12,580 nucleotides of DNA from an uncultured Rickettsiales bacterium (GTDB lineage Bacteria; Pseudomonadota; Alphaproteobacteria; Rickettsiales; UBA998). The notes under the pieces were generated by a model, which was not told the origin of the DNA, did no database searches, and saw only the letters and a program-made list of their open reading frames with translations. A program made the translations under genes and the position numbers. Positions 1-5,627 of this stretch are shown piece after piece (within the stretch, counting starts at the first letter, position 1; each line of letters starts with the position of its first letter). The DNA is taken from NCBI GenBank assembly GCA_937982385.1, contig CALJMC010000155.1, positions 1-12,580 of the forward strand, in the 5' to 3' direction.

Positions 1-211
1 TCACCCACTGCCCGCCATTAGGGTTACCAGCAGGAACACGAGGCTGATTGGGATTAAAGCCAGCTTTGATGCTCATAAATAGAGCATGCAGCACATCATC
101 CAATCTTTTGCACTCATCTGCGGCATGAAAATCTTTGCGTAAAAGCAATGTTTCACGATGCTGATTCACCGAAAGCCCCACCTCAGCGATATGTAATAAT
201 AACTTTTCCAT
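1..211 (-). CDS. Hypothetical protein with PRVPAG..GGQW motif, partial (runs off left edge)
   Basis: An open frame reads leftward from ATG at 211-209 for 70 codons to the window edge without a stop, so only the N-terminus is present. The protein starts MEKLLLHIAEVGLSVNQHRE and continues as a probably helical stretch of about 50 residues. It then reaches the segment NQPRVPAGNPNGGQWV. Short PRVPAGxPxGGQW segments recur, from memory, in uncharacterised alphaproteobacterial and phage-associated proteins, often at the junction between a helical N-terminus and a variable C-terminus; that association is recall, not a search result. GTG at 217-215 is an alternative start, and a TAA in the same frame at 235-233 closes it upstream. 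No strong ribosome binding site is visible. The gene is divergent from the small gene at 285. Function unknown. Confidence 0.6.
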   Translation of the reverse strand, partial: MEKLLLHIAEVGLSVNQHRETLLLRKDFHAADECKRLDDVLHALFMSIKAGFNPNQPRVPAGNPNGGQWV

Positions 212-284
212 ATCCACAAATATGTGAGAGCGTTAATATGTCGGGAAGGGATTTTCTTGCTCAACAAATGACATCGCACATGCT

Positions 285-473
285 ATGGTGCACAGCATGG
301 TAGGGAAATTCGATAAAAAAACCGTATGGATTGCGCTTGGGGCGATGGCAATTGTGTTGCTTGCGGCGTATCTTGGCTTCATTCAAGCGCCAGAGCCTGA
401 CTTCATCGAAAATATGGGCGGTGCGGCGGACATTGACGATGATTTGATTGACCTGAATCAACCTAGACGCTAG
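285..473 (+). CDS. Small single-pass membrane protein, hypothetical
   Basis: A 62-codon frame ends 9 nt before hisS, on the same strand. Residues about 13-33 (VWIALGAMAIVLLAAYLGFI) form one hydrophobic helix after a short basic N-terminus (KFDKK). The remaining ~28 residues are acidic (FIENMGGAADIDDDLIDL) and end in PRR. This suggests a small inner-membrane protein with the acidic tail outside, by the positive-inside rule. Either ATG at 285 or ATG at 297 could start it, and neither has a clear Shine-Dalgarno sequence. A small inverted repeat (ATGCT at 280-284, AGCAT at 294-298) surrounds the first ATG. I do not recognise a family. The codon-by-codon plausibility, the clear membrane helix and the position just before hisS support it as real, and it may be cotranscribed with hisS. 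Confidence 0.55.
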   Translation: MVHSMVGKFDKKTVWIALGAMAIVLLAAYLGFIQAPEPDFIENMGGAADIDDDLIDLNQPRR

Positions 474-482
474 ACAATCACC

Positions 483-1733
483 ATGAGCAAACAACTACAA
501 ACCGTTAGAGGCACTCACGACCTCACAGGCGATGCGATGCGGGTGCATCAGCATATCGCCAGCACTGCGCGCAACGTCACGGCACGTTATGGCGCGGATG
601 AAATGGCGACGCCTATTTTTGAGTTTACCGATGTGTTCCATCGCACGCTGGGCGAAACCTCAGATGTGGTCAGCAAAGAAACCTATACATTTGAGGACAG
701 AGGCGGTGAATCGCTCACGCTGCGCCCAGAATTTACGGCATCTGTCGTGCGCGCCTTTATCTCTGGTGGCTTCACGCAACAGCTACCCTTCAAAGCATTC
801 TACACAGGCCCCGCCTTCCGCTATGAACGCCCACAAAAAGGGCGTCAGCGTCAGTTCCATCAGGTTGGTTTGGAAGTGCTGGGTGCTGATTCTCCACTCG
901 ATGATGTGGAAGTGATTGCAACTGCTTATTTGCTGCTCAAAGAATTAGGCATTGCGGAGAGCTGCATACTCGAAATCAATTCGCTAGGTGACCGCGCATC
1001 CCGCGATGCCTATCGTGAATTATTGGTGAGCTATCTGTCGCAGCATAAAGACAATCTTTCGCCAGAATCGCAAGAACGTTTAGAAAAAAACCCTATGCGT
1101 ATTTTAGATTCCAAGCAAGAAGCTGATAAAGAAATTGTCAAAAATGCGCCGACACTTTCCGAAGCATTCACACCCGAAGCCACCGCATGGTTTGATGCTG
1201 TCAAAGCTGGGCTTGATGCACTCGGCATTGCCTACACGGAATCATCCCGCCTTGTACGCGGGCTCGATTATTACACTCACACCGTATTCGAATTCTCCTC
1301 GGATGCACTCGGCGCACAAGCCACAGCACTTGCTGGCGGACGCTATAACGACCTCGTGGAAACCATGGGTGGGCCAAGCACAGCAGGCATCGGCTGGGCG
1401 GCTGGCATGGAACGCATCGCGTTGATGATGGAATCACTGAATGCTAAGTTGCCTGAGAAGACTGCACCCGTCGTGATTATGCCAATGGATGAAACTGAAC
1501 AAATCGCAGCACTCTCACTTGCCAATGAACTGCGCGATAAAGGCATAACGGCTGAAATCCTTGCAAAAGGTAATATGGGAAAACGCTTCAAAAAAGCAGA
1601 TAAAGCAAGCGCAAAATTCGCCGTCATTATTGGCGAAGACGAACTCGCCAACGGCGAAGCCACACTCAAAAACCTGACATCAGGCGAACAACAACAAATC
1701 ACACTCTCAGAGGTAGCAAACCATGTCGCTTGA
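483..1733 (+). CDS. hisS: Histidyl-tRNA synthetase
   Basis: Class II aminoacyl-tRNA synthetase that charges tRNA-His with histidine in the cytoplasm, using ATP. The 416 residues match the usual bacterial length. Visible landmarks are the N-terminal TVRGTHDL (7-14), motif 2 with FRYERPQKGRQRQFHQ (112-127), the HisRS-specific histidine A motif LVRGLDYYTHT (257-267), and motif 3 from GGRYNDLV (285-292) to GIGWAAGMERI (302-312). The C-terminal ~90 residues form the alpha/beta anticodon-binding domain. The start at 483 gives the standard N-terminus but lacks a strong Shine-Dalgarno, so coupling to the small gene 9 nt upstream is possible. The 3' end overlaps prfA by 11 nt, so the two are very probably one transcript. 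Nothing is truncated and no key residue is obviously missing. Confidence 0.97.
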   Translation: MSKQLQTVRGTHDLTGDAMRVHQHIASTARNVTARYGADEMATPIFEFTDVFHRTLGETSDVVSKETYTFEDRGGESLTLRPEFTASVVRAFISGGFTQQLPFKAFYTGPAFRYERPQKGRQRQFHQVGLEVLGADSPLDDVEVIATAYLLLKELGIAESCILEINSLGDRASRDAYRELLVSYLSQHKDNLSPESQERLEKNPMRILDSKQEADKEIVKNAPTLSEAFTPEATAWFDAVKAGLDALGIAYTESSRLVRGLDYYTHTVFEFSSDALGAQATALAGGRYNDLVETMGGPSTAGIGWAAGMERIALMMESLNAKLPEKTAPVVIMPMDETEQIAALSLANELRDKGITAEILAKGNMGKRFKKADKASAKFAVIIGEDELANGEATLKNLTSGEQQQITLSEVANHVA

Positions 1734-2790
1734 TGACAGATTACAAAATTTGGTGAAACGCCATCAAGAAATTTCGGACAATATGTCGTCACCTGATATG
1801 GCGGGGGATGACTTCGCAAAAATGTCGAAGGAATTCTCAGACCTCACCCCCGTGGTGGAGCTTATCAATGAGCTAACCGAAGCACGCGCTGGACTTACCG
1901 ATGCCCAAGAAATGCTCGCTGATGATGACATGAAAGAAATGGCGGAAGAAGAAATCGCCACCCTCACCCCCCTTATCCCTGAGCTTGAGCAAAAACTACA
2001 AGTCGCACTCCTCCCTAAAGATGAAGCCGATGAGAAAAATGCGATTTTGGAAGTCCGTGCAGGAACGGGCGGCGATGAAGCCGCACTCTTCGCAATGGAT
2101 TTATTCCGCATGTATCAACGGTTTTCCGAAATAGAAGGCTGGAAATTCGAGATTTTAGAGATGTCCGACACAGGCATCGGTGGCGTCAAAGAAGCCTCCG
2201 CGACTATCTCAGGTAAGAACGTATTTGCACGCCTCAAATTTGAATCCGGCGTGCACCGAGTGCAACGCGTACCCGAAACAGAATCTGGCGGACGTATTCA
2301 TACTTCAGCAGCAACGGTTGCCGTGCTTCCCGAAGCGGAAGAGGTCGATATCGATATGAACCCAGCCGATCTGCGTATCGATGTATTCCGCGCCTCTGGC
2401 CCTGGTGGTCAGTCGGTCAACACCACTGATAGTGCCGTGCGTATTTTACACGTTCCCACAGGCATCATCGTATCGCAGCAGGATGAAAAATCGCAGCTTA
2501 AAAACCGTAATAAAGCGATGAAGGTGATGATGGCGCGCCTCTATGAACGTGAACGTGCCATAATCGATAACGAACGCTCCGCTGCCCGTAAAGGACAAGT
2601 GGGCTCAGGTGACCGCTCCGAGCGCATCCGCACCTATAACTTCCCGCAAGGACGTGTCAGTGATCACCGCATCAACCTCACGCTCTACAAACTCGATGAC
2701 CTCCTCGCAGGCGGCGGCGCACTCAACGAAATGATTGATGCACTGATTGCCGAAGACACCGCACTCAAACTGGCAGAAGTCGGTGAGTAG
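1723..2790 (+). CDS. prfA: Peptide chain release factor 1
   Basis: Recognises UAA and UAG stop codons in the ribosomal A site and triggers peptidyl-tRNA hydrolysis. The 355-residue protein has the acidic helical N-terminal domain (1-100) and then the core. PET at 184-186, within RVPETESGGRIHTSAA, is the PxT tripeptide that defines RF1; RF2 has SPF there. The catalytic GGQ is at 228-230 in ASGPGGQSVNTT. The tail RTYNFPQGRVSDHRI (303-317) is typical of the family. The ATG overlaps the end of hisS by 11 nt, so translation is probably coupled. The next gene encodes the methyltransferase that modifies the GGQ glutamine, so substrate and modifying enzyme are made from one transcript. This is a conserved arrangement, not a novelty. 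Confidence 0.97.
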   Translation: MSLDDRLQNLVKRHQEISDNMSSPDMAGDDFAKMSKEFSDLTPVVELINELTEARAGLTDAQEMLADDDMKEMAEEEIATLTPLIPELEQKLQVALLPKDEADEKNAILEVRAGTGGDEAALFAMDLFRMYQRFSEIEGWKFEILEMSDTGIGGVKEASATISGKNVFARLKFESGVHRVQRVPETESGGRIHTSAATVAVLPEAEEVDIDMNPADLRIDVFRASGPGGQSVNTTDSAVRILHVPTGIIVSQQDEKSQLKNRNKAMKVMMARLYERERAIIDNERSAARKGQVGSGDRSERIRTYNFPQGRVSDHRINLTLYKLDDLLAGGGALNEMIDALIAEDTALKLAEVGE

Positions 2791-3628
2791 CCTTAACGAT
2801 ATACAACGCTGGGGCACGCAACAACTCAGTGAAAAAAATATCGCATCCGCCGCACTCGATGCGCGGCTATTATTGCAACATGTATTGGGGATGACGCGTG
2901 AGGAAATGCTACTGCGCGACCCTGCTATAGCGGATGCACAACGCGAACATTATGAACAGCTTATTGTGCGACGCACAAAACATGAACCTGTCGCCAAGAT
3001 CATCGGCATAAAAGCCTTTTGGAAATATGATTTTGTCACCAGCGCCGACACACTCGACCCCCGCCCCGATAGCGAAACACTCATTGAGGCAACACTCAAA
3101 CACCGCCCACCTGAAAGTTCGAACGTAAAAACCATACTCGATTTAGGCACTGGCACAGGATGTTTACTGCTGTCACTGCTCGGAGAATATGAACATGCAA
3201 CTGGGCTTGGCGTTGACAAATCTGATGCCGCGCTTGCAGTTGCGAAGCACAATGCAACCGCCTTGCACATGGCAGCACGGACACAGTTAAAATCAGGTGA
3301 TTGGTTACACGGCTTAACCGACACATTCGACATCATAATCACCAACCCCCCGTATATTTCCAAGGCTGACAAGGATAGTCTCGCAAACGATGTAATTAAA
3401 TATGATCCGCACGCCGCACTCTTTGCAAATAATGGCGGCATGAGTGCCTATGAAACAATCTTAGAAAATGTACGAAGTTTTCTTGCAAAAGGTGGTTTAT
3501 TAGTGGTAGAAGCAGGGTCAGGACAGGCAGAAGCGATAATACGCTTGGGAAAACGTGGTGGAATGCACCCTGTCGCCACATACAAAGATAGTGGAGCGGT
3601 CGTTAGGGCCGTATTATTTGAAGCTTAA
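2783..3628 (+). CDS. prmC: Release factor glutamine methyltransferase (N5-glutamine, PrmC/HemK)
   Basis: Uses S-adenosylmethionine to methylate the glutamine of the GGQ loop in release factors 1 and 2, which improves termination. With the GTG start at 2783 the protein has 281 residues, close to the family norm (E. coli 277). Visible features are the N-terminal helical substrate-recognition domain (1-80), RPDSE (94-98), the SAM-binding LDLGTGTGC (119-127), and the catalytic NPPY (188-191) in ITNPPYISKADK. I prefer GTG 2783, with the GGCAGAAG stretch just upstream and an 8-nt overlap with the end of prfA. An ATG at 2747 inside prfA would add 12 residues that look like read-through of the other frame. 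The gene is complete and cotranscribed with prfA. Confidence 0.93.
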   Translation: MSSLNDIQRWGTQQLSEKNIASAALDARLLLQHVLGMTREEMLLRDPAIADAQREHYEQLIVRRTKHEPVAKIIGIKAFWKYDFVTSADTLDPRPDSETLIEATLKHRPPESSNVKTILDLGTGTGCLLLSLLGEYEHATGLGVDKSDAALAVAKHNATALHMAARTQLKSGDWLHGLTDTFDIIITNPPYISKADKDSLANDVIKYDPHAALFANNGGMSAYETILENVRSFLAKGGLLVVEAGSGQAEAIIRLGKRGGMHPVATYKDSGAVVRAVLFEA

Positions 3629-3657
3629 AAAAAGCAAACAAGTTTAGCGAGACATCT

Positions 3658-4275
3658 ATGAGAAAACGTACCTATTCTAATAATAGCGGTGGCAGAAGTA
3701 ATAATAACAATACCGGCGGCGCACCCCGCGGACGCGGCGGACGTCCCAACAATAACAGTAAATACAGCAATAATCGCGGATCAGCGCAGAATCATGATTC
3801 AGATACTGTAAACCCACGCCAGCGTCAGCAAGCGACAACCAACCGTGACAAATATGAAAATATGGCACGTGATGCAAAATCATCTGGTGATCGTGTGCAA
3901 ATGGAATATTACCTGCAATATGCAGAACATTATAACCGTGTACTAAACCTCGCTGATGAACAGCGCGAAAAGCAAGAAGCTGAACGTCGTGAGAAGCAAG
4001 CCGAGCAACATGCTGCCCGCGTAGCATCTGGCGAAAACGAAAAAGATGACAATAGCTCTGATATAAATGCCTCCGATGACAAAGCACCTGCTGAAAAGAC
4101 AGAAGCCAAAACAGATGATGCTCCAAAAGCAGATGCACCTGAAGTAGCTGAAAAGCCAAAACGTGCTCCACGCAGAAAGCCTGAGCCTAAAGTTCAAAAA
4201 GATACTAATGGTGATGATGGCGCGCAGCTAGAAGCATTGCTCCCCGCTCCAAAACCTATCGCTGAAGAAGCGTAG
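3658..4275 (+). CDS. DUF4167 domain protein, low-complexity, possibly RNA-binding
   Basis: A 205-residue protein starting 29 nt after prmC. Residues 1-50 are Asn/Gly/Arg-rich, with repeated NN and RGRGG-like patches resembling RGG RNA-binding tails. Residues about 52-110 hold the conserved DUF4167 core, with NPRQRQQATTNRDKYENMAR followed by a helix-rich segment ending DRVQMEYYLQYAEHYNRVL. The rest is a charged Glu/Lys/Ala-rich region (110-190), very probably disordered or coiled. DUF4167 proteins sit after prmC in many alphaproteobacteria. Their function is not established to my knowledge; RNA or ribosome contact is an inference from the RGG-like composition and the translation-gene neighbourhood. 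The start at 3658 has only a weak GCGAG-type ribosome site. It is the last gene of the cluster, and a hairpin region follows. Confidence 0.88.
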   Translation: MRKRTYSNNSGGRSNNNNTGGAPRGRGGRPNNNSKYSNNRGSAQNHDSDTVNPRQRQQATTNRDKYENMARDAKSSGDRVQMEYYLQYAEHYNRVLNLADEQREKQEAERREKQAEQHAARVASGENEKDDNSSDINASDDKAPAEKTEAKTDDAPKADAPEVAEKPKRAPRRKPEPKVQKDTNGDDGAQLEALLPAPKPIAEEA

Positions 4276-4290
4276 GGTGGGTGTTTAATT

Positions 4291-4320
4291 GCTTCGAAGC
4301 CGCACATGCTGTGCGTTTCT
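4291..4320 (+). terminator. Possible weak terminator after the hisS-prfA-prmC-DUF4167 cluster
   Basis: A 10-bp perfect palindrome GCTTCGAAGC (4291-4300) is followed at once by a hairpin with arms CGCACA (4301-4306) and TGTGCG (4310-4315) and a 3-nt loop. The short T-rich tail is TTTCT. The structure lies 15 nt after the DUF4167 stop codon. The U tract is poor for an intrinsic terminator, so termination may be only partial. Confidence 0.35.
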
Positions 4321-4337
4321 CCGCTGTCGCTAGCGCG

Positions 4338-4369
4338 AGGCTCAGGGCTGACTCGGTCTCCTGACCTCG
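4338..4369 (+). repeat. Dispersed repeat copy A (inverted partner at 5532-5563)
   Basis: This 32-nt segment matches the reverse complement of 5532-5563 at 27 of 32 positions by hand alignment, with the shared cores AGGCTCA and GGCTGACTCG. The two copies lie on either side of the DUF3108 gene in inverted orientation. This looks like a diverged intergenic repeat family, not a coding element. Confidence 0.6.
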
Positions 4370-4410
4370 CACAAGCTATACGGAACGTCTCCTACTTATT
4401 TTACCCAACT

Positions 4411-4547
4411 AGTCATCCTGAACTTGATTCAGGATCCATCTTTTCATTGGCTCAGCAAGGTGGGTTCCGTGTCGTAGCACGGAATGACGCAGTGGGTGTG
4501 GCTTTTGCAGAGATATCTCTTACTGGATGCCAGCCTACGCTGGCATG
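4411..4547. repeat. Mosaic palindromic repeat element of alphaproteobacterial type
   Basis: Three stem-loops occur in tandem. The first is ATCCTGAA (4415-4422) with TTCAGGAT (4428-4435). The second is TTCCGTG (4465-4471) with CACGGAA (4478-4484). The third is ATGCCAGC (4527-4534) with GCTGGCAT (4539-4546). A 12-bp palindrome AGAGATATCTCT lies at 4509-4520. The phrases GTCATCCTGAAC, CGGAATGAC and GGATGCCAGC resemble, from memory, intergenic repeats scattered through several alphaproteobacterial genomes. The last hairpin could also serve as a transcription stop for the DUF3108 gene, which is read leftward into it. Confidence 0.7.
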
Positions 4548-4594
4548 ACATGGCTGGGATGTAGACACTCCGCTAACACCTAGCCCCTTAACCC

Positions 4595-5404
4595 CTACCG
4601 CGAAGCTGTGATTCTACCAAACTTGGTATCAGCATAAACCTGAAATGGCATGCGGCTTTTGGTTGGGTCGATGAATACGATAAGCTCTGGTTCACCCTTT
4701 GCCATGCGACCAATCTCTTTTTGTGTGTAGCCCTCAACGGCTTTGCGCTTGGCAGTAAACTTCTGCGGATCTGCAAGCCGTGACCATTTTTTCTGTTCGT
4801 CTTTTGTCAGTGTAGCCTTAGTGAATTTCGCTTCTGTCAGGCGACGTCCGTCATAAACCAAGCTTTTGGTTTGCGTCTTTTCGTTCGCTGCAGCGGCATG
4901 CACATTAAGCACGGCAGTCATGATATCTAGCGCAGCATCTTTCTTGAGTTGCTCCACATCAGGGCGTGTGGCGCGGTTATCCGCAGGAGTGACAACAGCC
5001 GTCTCAACATTCCCCTCAGCATCATACACAATATCAATTTTACGTTGTTTTTTAGGCTTCCATGACAGCGAAGAACTCTTTTGCGGAACATAGGTCACAC
5101 TGCCATCAGCAGCCACCTTCTTTATGCCTTCCACTTCCAGCGTACGCTTCTGTTTTGTAAAGAATTTTGCAACACCTGAAGAATCAAGCGTCATGCGTGC
5201 TTTATAGGTCGTGTCCGTTTCATCCCAGCGCACAAACGCCTTGCCAAATTTGATACCAACCCAATGAAATTGATAGGTAAAATCCTCTGTTTTAGGCACA
5301 GAAAGTTTGGACATAGCAGCGCTATCATAGGTCGCGGTTCCCGCCATTGCAGGTACATTAAAGGTGAGTGAAACCAGTGCCGCTATAAAAAATAAATGTC
5401 TCAA
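4595..5404 (-). CDS. DUF3108 family exported protein
   Basis: A secreted or periplasmic protein of 269 residues with the chosen start, function unknown. The N-terminus RHLFFIAALVSLTFNVPAMA is a classical signal peptide (basic start, hydrophobic core, A-x-A at the end), followed by GTATYDS. The mature part shows the DUF3108 pattern: an N-terminal strand region (DFTYQFHWVGIKFGKAFV), YDGRRLTEAKF in the middle, EGYTQKEI, and a closing FIDPTKSRMPFQVYADTKFG. I chose TTG at 5404-5402 because AGAAGGA (5420-5414) lies 9 nt upstream and the protein then begins directly with the signal peptide. ATG at 5431-5429 is an alternative: it adds MVTEEGYYK, an acidic start unusual for a signal peptide, and has no ribosome site. 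Longer upstream starts run through repeat DNA and are unlikely. Divergent from clpB. Confidence 0.83.
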   Translation of the reverse strand: MRHLFFIAALVSLTFNVPAMAGTATYDSAAMSKLSVPKTEDFTYQFHWVGIKFGKAFVRWDETDTTYKARMTLDSSGVAKFFTKQKRTLEVEGIKKVAADGSVTYVPQKSSSLSWKPKKQRKIDIVYDAEGNVETAVVTPADNRATRPDVEQLKKDAALDIMTAVLNVHAAAANEKTQTKSLVYDGRRLTEAKFTKATLTKDEQKKWSRLADPQKFTAKRKAVEGYTQKEIGRMAKGEPELIVFIDPTKSRMPFQVYADTKFGRITASR

Positions 5405-5433
5405 CTTGTAATATCCTTCTTCTGTTACCATAT
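5405..5433 (+). promoter_or_regulatory. Candidate RpoH-type (heat-shock) promoter for clpB
   Basis: CTTGTA (5405-5410) and CCATAT (5428-5433) are separated by 17 nt. This resembles the alphaproteobacterial RpoH pattern as I remember it, about CTTGAA-N17-CCANAT. Transcription would start near 5440 and give a leader of roughly 185 nt before clpB. The boxes overlap the start region of the divergent DUF3108 gene. It is a match by eye only, but clpB is a classic RpoH target. Confidence 0.35.
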
Positions 5434-5531
5434 ATAAGTTATACGTTACATACACTAAAACCCTTCGTTTTGCAAGGAAACTGGCAGAAAACCGCCATTT
5501 TGGTCGTATAGAACAACGGCTCAGGCAATCA

Positions 5532-5599
5532 CGAGCGCAGGAGCGCGAGTCAGCCATGAGCCTGCGAAGCAGTCGCCTATTGCGTAGCGCAGGAGCGCG
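5532..5599 (-). repeat. Dispersed repeat copy B with internal direct repeat, in the clpB leader
   Basis: Positions 5532-5563 are the inverted, diverged partner of 4338-4369 (27 of 32 matching). The 14-mer AGCGCAGGAGCGCG occurs at 5534-5547 and again at 5586-5599, so part of the unit is duplicated about 52 nt downstream. The block is GC-rich compared with its AT-rich surroundings and ends 17 nt before the clpB ribosome binding site. If clpB is transcribed from upstream, the block would form structure in its 5' leader. Confidence 0.6.
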
Positions 5600-5627
5600 G
5601 AGCAGGGGCAATTAACAAGGAGCTACT

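Larger units (their letters stand above)
4276..4594. other. Gene-free convergent region made of repeat elements
   Basis: This 319-base stretch lies between the converging DUF4167 and DUF3108 genes. I see no real gene. It contains, in order, the possible terminator hairpins at 4291-4315, a copy of a dispersed repeat at 4338-4369, a mosaic of three hairpins at 4411-4547, and an unremarkable remainder up to 4594. An open frame across 4306-4548 is a by-product of the repeats. Confidence 0.75.

Noticed and set aside
1343..1819. 158-codon minus-strand frame across the hisS-prfA junction
   Set aside because: It lies antisense to two confidently identified overlapping genes and shows no recognisable motif.
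3677..4171. 164-codon minus-strand frame opposite DUF4167
   Set aside because: Composition is dominated by His, Leu, Tyr and Cys, as expected from antisense of Asn/Glu/Arg-rich coding DNA; there is no family signal.
4306..4548. 80-codon plus-strand frame between DUF4167 and DUF3108
   Set aside because: It is a translation of the palindromic repeats; segments like SHPELDSGSI and VVARNDAVG are typical of repeat-derived spurious proteins, and there is no ribosome site.
5432..5611. Extension of the DUF3108 frame to an ATG at 5611
   Set aside because: The extra residues come from the GC-rich repeat and would bury the signal peptide about 70 residues into the protein.
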